From contig CAUGOD010000019.1 in the NCBI GenBank assembly GCA_959601025.1, positions 1 to 55,103 of the forward strand: DNA of 55,103 nt, given 5' to 3'. The notes below the pieces were generated by a model. The model did no database searches. It saw nothing but the letters and a program-made list of their open reading frames with translations, and was not told the origin of the DNA. Shown in pieces: positions 16,996-26,067 of the stretch. The position numbers and the translations under genes were made by a program. Within the stretch, counting starts at the first letter, position 1. Every line of letters starts with the position of its first letter. The DNA is from an uncultured Oscillospiraceae bacterium (lineage in GTDB: Bacteria; Bacillota; Clostridia; Oscillospirales; Acutalibacteraceae).

Positions 16996-17916
16996 CTAAG
17001 CCTCCGGCTCTCCCAACGAACGGAGGAACGCGGTGAAATACTCCGGCAACGGGCTGCTCAGCTCCAGATACCGTCTGTCCCGTGGATGGCGGAAGCCGAT
17101 AACCCGTGCGTGCAGGCACTGTCCGTTCAGTCCGGCCGGCTGGCGGCTTCCCCCGTACACCGTATCCCCGGCGATGGGATGCCCCAAATAGGCCATATGC
17201 ACCCGGATCTGGTGGGTGCGGCCCGTCTCCAGCCGGACACGGATGTGGGTATATCCCGGATACCGGGCGAGCACTTCGTAGTGGGTCACCGCCCGTTTGG
17301 AATTTTTATCGGTCACCGCCATCTTCTTCCGCTGCACGGGATGGCGGCCGATCGGCGCGTCCACTGTCCCGGCGTCGTCCCGCAGCCGTCCGACCACCAC
17401 CGCTTCGTAGATGCGGGTAAAGCTGTGCTCCTTGATCTGTTCGGCCAGACAGCGATGGGCCAGGTCGTTTTTTGCCACTATCAGAAGCCCGCTGGTGTCC
17501 TTATCGATCCGGTGAACAATCCCCGGGCGCATCACGCCGTTGATGCCGGAGAGACTGTCCCCGCAATGGGCGAGAAGCGCGTTGACCAGCGTGCCGGTAT
17601 AATTCCCGGCGGCGGGATGAACCACCATCCCCTTCGGCTTGTTCACCACCAGCAGGTCGTCGTCCTCATAGACGACATCCAGCGGGATTTCTTCCGCCTG
17701 CGCCTCATAAGCCACCGGGTCGGGGATCGATACCTGAACGACGTCCCCGTCCCGCAAACGATAATTTTTTGCGCGGGGCGCTCCCCCTATCTCGACCCGT
17801 CCCTGCTCCAGCCAGTCCTGCACCTGGGAACGCGGCGCGGACAGCGCTTCACTGAGGTATCGATCCAGCCTCTCCCCCATCTTCTCCGGGGTCGGAGTCA
17901 GCTGCTCCTGTTTCAT
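16996..17916 (-). CDS. RluA-family 23S rRNA pseudouridine synthase (RluD-like)
   Basis: 306 residues. An N-terminal S4 RNA-binding domain (about 10-75: GERLDRYLSEAL ... SRSQVQDWLEQGRVEIGG-like segment) precedes the synthase core with the catalytic-aspartate motif GIVHRIDKDTSGLLIVAK. LETGRTHQIRVHMAYLGHPIAGD confirms the RluA family. The genes next to lspA in Firmicutes are usually RluD-like (YlyB). The start ATG at 17916 has GGGGGAGA upstream and lies inside the lspA 3' end: 68 nt overlap in another frame. Position modified is not determinable here. Confidence 0.9.
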   Translation of the reverse strand: MKQEQLTPTPEKMGERLDRYLSEALSAPRSQVQDWLEQGRVEIGGAPRAKNYRLRDGDVVQVSIPDPVAYEAQAEEIPLDVVYEDDDLLVVNKPKGMVVHPAAGNYTGTLVNALLAHCGDSLSGINGVMRPGIVHRIDKDTSGLLIVAKNDLAHRCLAEQIKEHSFTRIYEAVVVGRLRDDAGTVDAPIGRHPVQRKKMAVTDKNSKRAVTHYEVLARYPGYTHIRVRLETGRTHQIRVHMAYLGHPIAGDTVYGGSRQPAGLNGQCLHARVIGFRHPRDRRYLELSSPLPEYFTAFLRSLGEPEA

Positions 17917-18499
17917 CGGCCGTCTCCCCCTCTCCGGAAGGCGGAGCGATTTCACCGTCGGGCACGCTCTCCCCGCCAAAAACCGCTGCTTCCAATGGAA
18001 CAGGCGCGCCGGCCTCCGCCGCGGTCTTTTTTCCCGCCGTGCGGTCCTCCGTATAGAAGAAAAGGAAAAAAATCAGCAGCAGCGCGGCGCCGACCACCAC
18101 AAAACAGTCGGCCAGATTAAAGATCGGGAAATTGATCGCCTTGAACGAAATGAAGTCCACCACTTTCCCCAGTACAATCCGGTCGATCAGGTTTCCCGCA
18201 CCGCCGGCAACAATCAGGATACCGCTGAAAATCACCAGCTTATACTGCCGGAATTTTCCGGACAGCAGCGCGGCCAGCAGGATGGCCAGCATGACCGAGG
18301 TCAGCACGATAAAAATCCAGCGGTTCCCGGGAAAAAGCCCGAAGGCCACGCCGGGATTATACAGGAAATGCAGCTCCAGCACGCCGGGAATGATTTCAAC
18401 GGCGGGCTGTCCCTCCAGATAGAGAACCGCTAAATGTTTGGTGAGCTGATCCAGCCCGACCAGCACCGCCGATGCAAGGAGGATAAAGACCTGTAACAT
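17849..18499 (-). CDS. lspA: Prolipoprotein signal peptidase (signal peptidase II)
   Basis: 216 residues, an integral membrane aspartic protease that removes lipoprotein signal peptides after Lgt modification. Four membrane helices (about 3-22, 60-80, 87-105, 128-150). The catalytic pair is Asp115 in VVDFI and Asp131 in FNLADCF, and GNLIDR is intact. Oddity: after the last helix comes a hydrophilic, Glu/Ala/Gly/Pro-rich tail of about 65 residues not needed by the family, whose coding end overlaps the pseudouridine synthase by 68 nt. Start ATG at 18499; the upstream 60 codons read in frame are not membrane-like and are rejected. Confidence 0.92.
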   Translation of the reverse strand: MLQVFILLASAVLVGLDQLTKHLAVLYLEGQPAVEIIPGVLELHFLYNPGVAFGLFPGNRWIFIVLTSVMLAILLAALLSGKFRQYKLVIFSGILIVAGGAGNLIDRIVLGKVVDFISFKAINFPIFNLADCFVVVGAALLLIFFLFFYTEDRTAGKKTAAEAGAPVPLEAAVFGGESVPDGEIAPPSGEGETADETGAADSDPGEDGGEAGSIPQ

Positions 18500-18747
18500 G
18501 AGGATGCCCCGTTTCTGCCGCGGACAAATGCGGAAAAATTTGCAACTTTCCTTTGTTTTCCACGGCAAAAACAAAGGACGGACAGGGAAAAGCGAACGCG
18601 AAGGGCCAACGTCCCGGATGAGCGAAAACAAAGCCGGACGCGTTGCTTTTCTCCGGACATTCAAAGGCGGCGGGCCGGGCAACCGGTTCGCCGTCCTCTG
18701 GACAGACGCCGGACAAGCTTACGCCCGTCCGCCATCGTTATTCTTCC

Positions 18748-19533
18748 TTATTTCCGACGCCGGAAAAAGCCCGGCTCGTCGTCGGTATCCTTGGAAATAT
18801 CGTAATCGTCCCCGAATTTCAAATCACCGAAACGGGACTCCGCCGGCTGTTCCGCCGAAACCTCTTCCGCCGTTTCCATCGTCTCTGCGTCCTCGTCCTT
18901 CAGGATCGGCAGATCCAGCACCACGCCGCGCGCGTCCGGCTCCGCCGGCTCGGCGGCCGGCTCCTCCACCGGTTCAAAGGCTGGTTCCTCCGCCGCCGGT
19001 TCCTGTGGAATAAGCTCCGGCTCGGCAGGAACAGGGGTGGAAACCGCTTTCGCCTCCGGCTCGGCAGGAGCCTCAGGTTCTTCCGCCGGCTCCTCCGGCA
19101 GCACGTCGATCAGGGAGAGATGCTCGCGGTAGATCGAGAGCATCCGCGCCTTGAAAGCGGTGATTTCGCGGCGGATTCGCTCGAATTCCCGCTCCGCATC
19201 CTGGATATTTTTCTGCGCAGTCTCCACGATTTTTTCGGCCTTGATGTTGGCATCCTCCAGAATCAGACCGGCCTTGTGATTGGCCTCCCGCACCACGGTG
19301 TCGCCCAGGCGCTGCGCGCTGAGCAGGGCGGTGCGGATGCTGTCCTCCTCCTCGCGGTATTCCACCAGCTTGTCGGCGAGCACCTCCAGCTTCTTTTCCA
19401 GCTCCGCCTTCTGGGAGGTCAGCGCCGCCACCGTATCGGCGCACTGGTCGAGGAACGCCTCAACCTCCGCCGTTTTATAGCCGCCCATGCTCTTGTTAAA
19501 GGTGGCGTTCCGAATTTCATTGGCAGTAAGCAT
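18748..19533 (-). CDS. divIVA: DivIVA domain-containing protein
   Basis: 261 residues. The N-terminal DivIVA lipid-binding motif (MLTANEIRNATFNKSMGGYKTAEVEAFLD region, 1-30) is followed by long coiled coil (about 30-145) and an acidic Glu/Pro/Ala-rich disordered tail. Membrane-curvature binding scaffold at septa and poles, known from Bacillus and relatives. Start: ATG at 19533 rather than 19554, because GGAAAGG lies between the two. Neighbours ylmH and sepF give the classic ylm-divIVA order. An unassigned 248-nt gap follows, containing a 9-10 bp hairpin at 18550-18577. Confidence 0.9.
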   Translation of the reverse strand: MLTANEIRNATFNKSMGGYKTAEVEAFLDQCADTVAALTSQKAELEKKLEVLADKLVEYREEEDSIRTALLSAQRLGDTVVREANHKAGLILEDANIKAEKIVETAQKNIQDAEREFERIRREITAFKARMLSIYREHLSLIDVLPEEPAEEPEAPAEPEAKAVSTPVPAEPELIPQEPAAEEPAFEPVEEPAAEPAEPDARGVVLDLPILKDEDAETMETAEEVSAEQPAESRFGDLKFGDDYDISKDTDDEPGFFRRRK

Positions 19534-19595
19534 ACGGGAGACCGTCCTTTCCATTACAATTAAGCAATTCTCATAGAGTGCAAGTCCCGGAGAAC

Positions 19596-20420
19596 CTACA
19601 GATATTTTCTCAGTGTCAAAAACAAACGCCCCTTCCGGGAAACCGGACCCAGCTCATCCACAACAAAGCGGCCGGCCCCCCGCAGGGACAGGGTATCCCC
19701 CTCCCTGACCAGCGATGAAACCGACAGACAGAGAAGGTGATTCACCGACACCTGCCCCGCCTCAATCCGGCGGGCCGCCTCTTCCCGGGAAATTCCCGCG
19801 GCAACCTTGACCACGGCGTCCAGCCGGGGAGAGGCCACCGTATCCCGAATTTCCTGAAAACCGCCGAAGCCCGGCAGTTCACCATCGTAGTCCGGCAGAA
19901 GCGTTACCCCTTCCCCGCCAACCTTCTCGAGCTGGCCGGCGACATACCCGGCGATGGCGCTATCCAGGAAGGCGACTGCCAGCCCTTCTCCGCAGAGGAT
20001 ATCCCCCACCTTCTCCCGCTTCATCCCGCAGGAAAGCAGGGTGCCGAGGAAATCGCGGTGGGTAAGCTTTGCCTGCGGACGGTACCGGAAGCCCAGGGCC
20101 GTGACCGGAAACGCAGAGGCCGCCGCGGCCACTTCGGACGCCTCGTTCTCTTCCGGGGGCATATAGGCGGGAAGCACGCCGAGGAACACCCGCTCCGCAT
20201 CGGGATACCCGCCCCAGAACCGGACGTTCTCCGCCTTTTCGGTACGCAGAAACGCCTGCACAACGGCGCGCTGCCGTCCGTCCAGAAACCCCAGAAAGCG
20301 GGGGGCGTTCCGGCGGTCGCACAAACGGAGCGCATCCCGAACCGCCGCACGGAGAAGCTCATCCTCCGCTCCGGAAGCCGCCGATCCCGCCTGAAATCTT
20401 CGGTTAGAAGTAGAGGCCAT
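19596..20420 (-). CDS. ylmH: YlmH family S4-domain RNA-binding protein
   Basis: 274 residues. The N-terminal two thirds is the YlmH-specific region (for example RFLGFLDGRQRAVVQ and VTALGFRYRPQAKLTHRDFLGTLL), and the C-terminal 70 residues are an S4 domain (SREEAARRIEAGQVSVNHLL ... GDTLSLRGAGRF). In Bacillus YlmH binds 50S-peptidyl-tRNA complexes in ribosome quality control; that role is family knowledge. Start ATG at 20420, behind GGAG, overlapping the sepF end by 17 nt; translational coupling is likely. Confidence 0.9.
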   Translation of the reverse strand: MASTSNRRFQAGSAASGAEDELLRAAVRDALRLCDRRNAPRFLGFLDGRQRAVVQAFLRTEKAENVRFWGGYPDAERVFLGVLPAYMPPEENEASEVAAAASAFPVTALGFRYRPQAKLTHRDFLGTLLSCGMKREKVGDILCGEGLAVAFLDSAIAGYVAGQLEKVGGEGVTLLPDYDGELPGFGGFQEIRDTVASPRLDAVVKVAAGISREEAARRIEAGQVSVNHLLCLSVSSLVREGDTLSLRGAGRFVVDELGPVSRKGRLFLTLRKYL

Positions 20421-20853
20421 TATTCTCCAGCTCGTCGAGCAGGTCGCCCATGATCCCCACATTATACGGCGTGATGATAAAGGTGCAGTTCGCCACCTTC
20501 TTGATCTGGCCGTCGTTGGCGTAGGCCACGCCGCTCAGGAAATCCAGGATACGGCGGGCCACGTCCTTGTTGGCGCTTTCGAGGTTAAGCACCACGGTGC
20601 GCTTGGCGTTCAAATGATCGGCCACGGCGCTCGCGTCGTCAAAACGCTCCGGCTTGACCAGAACGACCTGAAGCTGGGCGGTCGCATGGATGTTGACCAC
20701 CTTGTTGCTGCGCTTCGCAGGCTCCGCGCTCATATCGGCAGAAGGCGTCTCCTCCGGCTTGGATACGAAATCCATTCCGTCGTCGACCTCTTCCTCAAAA
20801 TCGTCCTCTTCCGGATCGCTCATAAAATCCTTGATCTTTCCAAAAAAGCTCAT
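20404..20853 (-). CDS. sepF: Cell division protein SepF
   Basis: 149 residues. An N-terminal amphipathic start (MSFFGKIKDFMS) that binds membrane, an acidic linker, then the SepF core (about 55-145: ATAQLQVVLVKPERFDDASAVADHL, RTVVLNLE, FLSGVAYANDG, TFIITPYNV). SepF rings tether FtsZ to the membrane and can replace FtsA. GGAAAGGAACGG precedes the ATG. It sits between ylmE and ylmH as in Bacillus. Confidence 0.95.
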   Translation of the reverse strand: MSFFGKIKDFMSDPEEDDFEEEVDDGMDFVSKPEETPSADMSAEPAKRSNKVVNIHATAQLQVVLVKPERFDDASAVADHLNAKRTVVLNLESANKDVARRILDFLSGVAYANDGQIKKVANCTFIITPYNVGIMGDLLDELENNGLYF

Positions 20854-21000
20854 GTCTCAAACCGTTCCTTTCCTGTTTCTATTCTTCTATTTTCCCCGGC
20901 AATTGCCGAAGGAATTTCCCCCGCAGACCGGGACGGCCGCCGGCGGGCCGAAGGCCACGGGCAAAAAAGCAGACGATGCGCCGCCGAACCAAAACGGCCG

Positions 21001-21720
21001 TCAGCGCGGCGGATAAACGCGGCGTCCAAACAGGGCCGAGCCGACCCGAACCAGCGTCGCGCCCTCCAGGATGGCCTCGCGGTAATCCGCCGACATCCCC
21101 ATGGACAAGACATCCATAATAACATTATCTATGTTTTTCGCCCGGATGTCAATAAACAGTTTGTACATCCGGGAAAAAATCGCGCGTTTTTCCGCTTCTG
21201 TTTCCAGAATCGGCGGTACGGTCATCAATCCCCGCACCCGGATGCCGGAAAACGCCCCGATTTCTTCCAGAAGCTCTTCCAGATTTTCGGAAAAGGCCCC
21301 CGACTTGGCCTCTTCCCGGCCGATGTTGACCTCCACCAGCACCTCCGTAGCCCGGCCGATTTTTTCAGACGCATCGCTGATCGCTTTTGCCAGATGGACG
21401 CTGTCCACTGATTCGATCATATCGACCTGACCCACGATTTTCGAGACTTTATTCGTTTGCAGATGGCCGATCAGGTGCACGTCCACCCCGTCCAGCCAAA
21501 GCTCGTCTTTTTTGCTCAGGAACTCCTGAACCCGGTTCTCCCCGATGCCCCGGACACCGGCTTCGATGGCGACGTTGATCCGGTCGGGCGGCACGGTTTT
21601 GGTAACGCCGAGCAGCCGTACCTCCTCCGGCCGGCGGCCGGACGCGATCGCCGCTTCCGCCATGGCGTCCTCGATCCGCTTTAAATTCTCGCGGATATCA
21701 TCGTACGGTCTTTCCATCAT
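21001..21720 (-). CDS. ylmE: YggS/YlmE family PLP-homeostasis protein
   Basis: 239 residues, a fold-type III PLP-binding barrel without known catalysis; it buffers pyridoxal phosphate. Lys41 in RLLGVTKTVPP is the Schiff-base lysine. IGENRVQEFLSKKDEL, HLIGHLQTNK and LSMGMSADYREAI are the family blocks. Start ATG at 21720 (AAGGG upstream); the next codon is also ATG (21717). It overlaps the end of the HlyD-like gene by 23 nt, and a 147-nt gap separates it from sepF. Confidence 0.93.
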   Translation of the reverse strand: MMERPYDDIRENLKRIEDAMAEAAIASGRRPEEVRLLGVTKTVPPDRINVAIEAGVRGIGENRVQEFLSKKDELWLDGVDVHLIGHLQTNKVSKIVGQVDMIESVDSVHLAKAISDASEKIGRATEVLVEVNIGREEAKSGAFSENLEELLEEIGAFSGIRVRGLMTVPPILETEAEKRAIFSRMYKLFIDIRAKNIDNVIMDVLSMGMSADYREAILEGATLVRVGSALFGRRVYPPR

Positions 21721-22924
21721 ACAGGCCCTTCCCTTCGACAATGATATCGTCGTACAGCTTCAGGTAGCCGCTCTCGTCGGTTTCCTTGCAGATGACGTAT
21801 TCCGGCTCGGAATGCAGGATTTCCACCTTACGGAAGGTGCAGGTATCCCCTACCAGCGCGTAAACACCGCTTTCCCCTTCCGCGTTTTTGATAATACAGC
21901 GGCTGGGAACACGAAGCCCCTCGAACCGTTCGAGCTGGATCTGCACCGGCTCCTGCCGGATGGAAGACAGCTCACCGGACATGGTGGAGCACTCGAAAAC
22001 CACAGCGAGATTCCCATCCTTATCCCGATTGGTCGCCACTACGGTTGCAGGAACCGCCTCGTTGGTAACAAAGGGAAACAACAGCGTCGGCTTCATATCC
22101 ATTCGGATATCGGCGGCTTCTTCCGCCGGAACAAGACAGACGAAATACCATTCGTAATTCCGCACGACCTTGCCGACATAGCCGTCCTGATCCGCCGCCG
22201 GTTCGCTTTCCATCAGCGTTTTCAGCTTGTCCGGCGTCAGCAGGAGGGCATCCTCCATCTTCAGCGTATCCTCATAGCCATCCACCGTGCTGACAAAATA
22301 CCCCGCGTCCGGCGAAGTGATGGAGGAGGTCGATCTGGAAAAAGAACCCTCCAGCTGCGCCCTGGCTTCGTTCAGTGCGGCGATCCGAGAATTAAAATCC
22401 TCCACCGTACCGATGGTGATCTGCCGTTTGTTCAGCAGAGCAAGGAGGCGGGTCTTCCAGCCTTCCAGCCCGGCGGAGGAGGCGGAGTTCACCCCTTCCG
22501 CGATCTGTCCGACCAGCTGGTCGATCTGTTTATCGATCACATCCAGATTCACCCGGTTGGCCGTGCCCTGGAGCTGGATACCCTTGAGAGTCTCGATCTC
22601 TTCATTCAGCTCGTTCAGCTTCTGCTGGGCGAGGGCGTCCGCTTCGCTCGGGAATACCTCGGCGATCTCGCCGCCCTTGGCAACCCGGCTGCCGTTTTCA
22701 ATGGTATAATAGAGAAAGCCGTCCAGACCGTCCGCCGGGGCGGTGATTTTTGTCTCGCTGCGGATGGTCAGCCCCTCAGCGTCCACCGTATTGTACACGC
22801 TGTAGCTGTATACGGTCTCGGTTTTTACCGGGTTATACAGCACCTGGAACGCCTGGTAGCCCACATAAGTAATCAGGAAGAGGGAAACCACCACGGTCAC
22901 AATGCGCTTGATAAAGGGTTCCAT
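21698..22924 (-). CDS. HlyD-like membrane-anchored adaptor protein
   Basis: 408 residues. One N-terminal membrane helix (about 7-27), then a biotinyl-lipoyl/barrel-like region broken by a coiled-coil hairpin (about 115-200). The overall layout is of HlyD/RND periplasmic adaptors, though it is in a Gram-positive. No transporter gene adjoins it. A gene of this type in the ylmE-sepF cluster recurs in Clostridia, to my knowledge, so a cell-envelope or division role is possible but unproven. SD AAAGGAG, ATG at 22924. It follows miaA by 16 nt. Confidence 0.7.
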   Translation of the reverse strand: MEPFIKRIVTVVVSLFLITYVGYQAFQVLYNPVKTETVYSYSVYNTVDAEGLTIRSETKITAPADGLDGFLYYTIENGSRVAKGGEIAEVFPSEADALAQQKLNELNEEIETLKGIQLQGTANRVNLDVIDKQIDQLVGQIAEGVNSASSAGLEGWKTRLLALLNKRQITIGTVEDFNSRIAALNEARAQLEGSFSRSTSSITSPDAGYFVSTVDGYEDTLKMEDALLLTPDKLKTLMESEPAADQDGYVGKVVRNYEWYFVCLVPAEEAADIRMDMKPTLLFPFVTNEAVPATVVATNRDKDGNLAVVFECSTMSGELSSIRQEPVQIQLERFEGLRVPSRCIIKNAEGESGVYALVGDTCTFRKVEILHSEPEYVICKETDESGYLKLYDDIIVEGKGLYDGKTVR

Positions 22925-22940
22925 AGGCGCTCCTTTCGTT

Positions 22941-23912
22941 TCATCGTGTATCCGACGCAGGGGATAGCTGGAAAGGCTGGGACAGCAGGGCGTTTTCCGC
23001 CGCGTCGGCCAGCGCATCCGGCGACGCATATTCGTCAATATAGAGAAACCGCGCGTCCTTCCGGCGGCGGAACCAGCTCAGCTGCCGTTTCGCGTAGCGG
23101 CGGGTGGCACGCTTCAGGTTTTCCACCGCCTCCGGCAGGGAAAGCGTCCCTGTAAAATAAGGAGCAAGCTCCTTATAGCCGATCGCCTGCAGGGCGGTCG
23201 GCGCGGTGGGGGCGGCCAGCGCCTGCTCCGCCTCTGCCAACAGGCCCTCCGCCAGCATCCCGTCCACCCGGCGGTTGATGCGGTCATAGAGAAAGGCGCG
23301 ATCCCGGCTGTCCAGCACCAGTATCCGCGTCTCAAAGGGAGGCGGGACGCTGCGGGAAAAACGAAGCTGTTCGCTCATGGTCATCCCGGTGGTTCGATAC
23401 AACTCTAACGCGCGGATAATCCGTCCCCGATCGGCAGGGAGCAGCCGACCGGCCGTTTCGGGGTCTGCCCGCCGCAGCTCCTCGAGCAGCGGCGCGGTTC
23501 CCTCTTCGTCCGCACGCCGGTTCAGTTCCTCCCTTAGGACGGAATCTCTCCCCTCCCCGGCGAACTGGAGGTTGTCCACTACCGCGTCGATATACAGCCC
23601 CGTCCCGCCGCAGAGCAGGGGAAGCCTTCCCCGTTCCCGGATTTCCGCAATCGCGCGGCGGGCGTCCTCGGCGTATCGGGCGACGCTGTAGCTCTCGGAC
23701 AGCGGCAGGAAGCCGAGCAGATGATGGGGAACCCCCCGCAGCTCCTCCGGCCGGGGACGGGCGGTGCCGATTTGCAGCGTGTCGTACACCTGCATGGAAT
23801 CGGCGGACACCACCTCGCCGTTCAGCCGGAGCGCCAGCTCCACCGCCAGGCCGGTTTTTCCGGAGGCGGTCGGGCCGGCGATCACCGGGAGGAGGGGTCT
23901 GGATTCGGTCAT
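22941..23912 (-). CDS. miaA: tRNA dimethylallyltransferase
   Basis: 323 residues. Transfers a dimethylallyl group to N6 of A37 in tRNAs reading UNN codons. P-loop GPTASGKTGLA (about 13-23), the catalytic region DSMQVYDTLQIGTARP, and PHHLLGF; the C-terminal YAKRQLSWFRR motif binds the tRNA. Its product is the substrate of MiaB, encoded upstream in the same run (29652-31082). GGAGAG lies before the ATG. It lies 37 nt after mutL. Confidence 0.95.
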   Translation of the reverse strand: MTESRPLLPVIAGPTASGKTGLAVELALRLNGEVVSADSMQVYDTLQIGTARPRPEELRGVPHHLLGFLPLSESYSVARYAEDARRAIAEIRERGRLPLLCGGTGLYIDAVVDNLQFAGEGRDSVLREELNRRADEEGTAPLLEELRRADPETAGRLLPADRGRIIRALELYRTTGMTMSEQLRFSRSVPPPFETRILVLDSRDRAFLYDRINRRVDGMLAEGLLAEAEQALAAPTAPTALQAIGYKELAPYFTGTLSLPEAVENLKRATRRYAKRQLSWFRRRKDARFLYIDEYASPDALADAAENALLSQPFQLSPASDTR

Positions 23913-23949
23913 AGGCGGATACTCTCCTTCGCCCGCAAAGCCGGGGCGG

Positions 23950-26025
23950 TTATTTCGCCCGGCCGAACTGCTTTTCCAGCTCCCGGCGGGTCAGCTCAAA
24001 GCAAACGGGACGGCCGTGGGGGCAGGTCCGCACATCGTCGGAAAGGAGAATTCGCTCCGCCACGGCCTGCATCTCCTGCAGGGAGGTAAAATCTCCCGCC
24101 TTTACAGCGGCGCGGCAGGCCGAGGAATGATAAATCCAGTCCAGCTTGTCGGTGGTGATCTCCCGCCGGCCGGAGGACAGCCCCCCCGCGATTTCCTGTA
24201 CCAGGGAGGCCGCGTCGTCTCCCGTCAGCAGCATCGGCACCGCCCGCACCAGCACGGTATGGCCGCCGAAATCCTCAATTTCAAAGCCAGCGCGGGCCAG
24301 GGTTTCCAGCTCAGGCAGCAGCGCGGCGTATTCCTCCCGGGACAAGGAGACCGACACCGGCTCCAACAGGAGCTGGGCGTCCGCCCGCTCGGCCGCCTTC
24401 AGCCGGTCGTATAAAATCCGTTCATGGGCGGCGTGTTTGTCGATAAAGTAAAGCGCGTCCCCCCGCTGGGCGATAATGTAGGTGGTAAAGGCCTCCCCCA
24501 GGCAGCGGATTGCCGGACCGTCGGCCGATGCAAGAGGGCTTTCCGGCAAATCCTCCGGCGCAGCCGGAACAACCCGTTCAGCCGGCGCTTCCGCCGGCGG
24601 GAAAAGCGGCGCCTCGTCCTCGGTTCGGAAAATATCCGGCGCCGTCAGCGGCCGCCCGTAGGTGGAGACCCCGCTGTCGCGCAGGACAGCCGAAGCGCCG
24701 GCCGCCGGCACGTTAACCCCCTCCGGGACCGGCGGGCAGGCGGCAAGGCGGCGGGCGGGATGCGCGGAGAGGGTTCCCGCCGGAGTCTCCTCGGGCGTCC
24801 CCTCCGGCTCTTCCGCCGGTTCCAACCGCGCGGCCTGTTCCAATGCGGCGCGGGCCGTGGGAACGCCGGCGGCGCGGGGCTCGTCCTCCGCAAAGGAGAA
24901 CAGCCGGGTCTGCTCCGGCGGGACGGAGGGCCTGCCCGCCGAACGGGCGCGGCCGTCCGGGACAGCGCTGTTTCCCGCCTTTCCCGGCCCGGTGACCGGC
25001 GGGGTCTTGACCGGCAAGGTCATCGGCACGGTCGGCGAAGCTGCGTGCAGAGCGGATTTCACCCCATGATAGACCGCGTCGAACAGCGGTCGCTCGTTGA
25101 CGAACCGTACCTCGATCTTGGCGGGGTGGACGTTTACGTCCACCGTCTCCAGCGGCAGGTCGATATGCAGCACACAGGAGGGGAATTTCCCCACCATAAT
25201 GGAGCCCTTGTACGCTTCCTCCAGCGCCGCCATCGCGGTGCGGGTCTTGACGTACCGGCCGTTGATAAAGAAATGCTGCATGGTGCGGTTAGCCCGCCCG
25301 CAGGTGGGCTTGCAGACGTACCCATGCACATGGACGCCGCTGAGGGTGTAGTCCAGCGGCAGCATTCCGCCGGCGAAATCTCGCCCAAAAACGGTGTAAA
25401 TGCAACTGAGCAGCTTCCCGTCGCCGGGAGTGAGCAGTTCCTCCTTCCCGTCCCGTAGGAAACGGAAAGAAACCTCCGGATGGGAGAGCGCGACCCGATC
25501 CACCACCCCGGCCACCGAATTCGACTCGCTGACGTCCTTTTTGAGGAATTTCATCCGCGCGGGGACATTATAGAACAGATCCCGCACGATGATTGTCGTT
25601 CCCTGGGGACGGCCCACATCCTCGCAGAGGATTTCCTCCCCGCCCTCGATGACATAGCGGGTGCCGGCGATCTCGTCCGCCGTACGGGTGAGCATTTCCA
25701 CCTTCGCCACCGCCGAGATGGAGGCGAGAGCCTCGCCCCGGAACCCGAGGGTGCCGATCGCGTCCAGATCATCCTGCGTGCGGACCTTGCTGGTCGCATG
25801 GCGTAGGAAGGCGGTCGACACGTCCTCCCGGGCGATGCCGGAGCCGTTGTCGGTGATCTGGATGGAGCGCACCCCGCCGTTTTGAATCTCCACCGACACG
25901 GAGGATGCCCCCGCGTCAATCGCGTTTTCCATCAATTCCTTCACTACGGAGGAAGGGCGTTCCACCACCTCGCCCGCGGCAATCAGCTCGGCCGTGTGTT
26001 TATCCAGCACATGAATTTTCGGCAT
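23950..26025 (-). CDS. mutL: DNA mismatch repair protein MutL
   Basis: 691 residues. An N-terminal GHKL ATPase (about 1-330: ELMENAIDAG, ITDNGSGI, TLGFRGEAL), a long Pro/Ala/Glu-rich variable linker (about 340-505), then the C-terminal endonuclease domain. Endonuclease motifs are present: DKHAAHER (529-536), ACR (about 636-638), CPHGRP (668-673) and the terminal FGR. The first is normally DQHA; Lys replaces Gln here, while metal-binding Asp, His and Glu remain. A nicking MutL implies a MutH-less repair system. AAAGGAGG precedes the ATG. Confidence 0.96.
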   Translation of the reverse strand: MPKIHVLDKHTAELIAAGEVVERPSSVVKELMENAIDAGASSVSVEIQNGGVRSIQITDNGSGIAREDVSTAFLRHATSKVRTQDDLDAIGTLGFRGEALASISAVAKVEMLTRTADEIAGTRYVIEGGEEILCEDVGRPQGTTIIVRDLFYNVPARMKFLKKDVSESNSVAGVVDRVALSHPEVSFRFLRDGKEELLTPGDGKLLSCIYTVFGRDFAGGMLPLDYTLSGVHVHGYVCKPTCGRANRTMQHFFINGRYVKTRTAMAALEEAYKGSIMVGKFPSCVLHIDLPLETVDVNVHPAKIEVRFVNERPLFDAVYHGVKSALHAASPTVPMTLPVKTPPVTGPGKAGNSAVPDGRARSAGRPSVPPEQTRLFSFAEDEPRAAGVPTARAALEQAARLEPAEEPEGTPEETPAGTLSAHPARRLAACPPVPEGVNVPAAGASAVLRDSGVSTYGRPLTAPDIFRTEDEAPLFPPAEAPAERVVPAAPEDLPESPLASADGPAIRCLGEAFTTYIIAQRGDALYFIDKHAAHERILYDRLKAAERADAQLLLEPVSVSLSREEYAALLPELETLARAGFEIEDFGGHTVLVRAVPMLLTGDDAASLVQEIAGGLSSGRREITTDKLDWIYHSSACRAAVKAGDFTSLQEMQAVAERILLSDDVRTCPHGRPVCFELTRRELEKQFGRAK

Positions 26026-26067
26026 AGTACGCCTCCTTTCAATGGAACCGTCCGGTGATCCGGCCGT

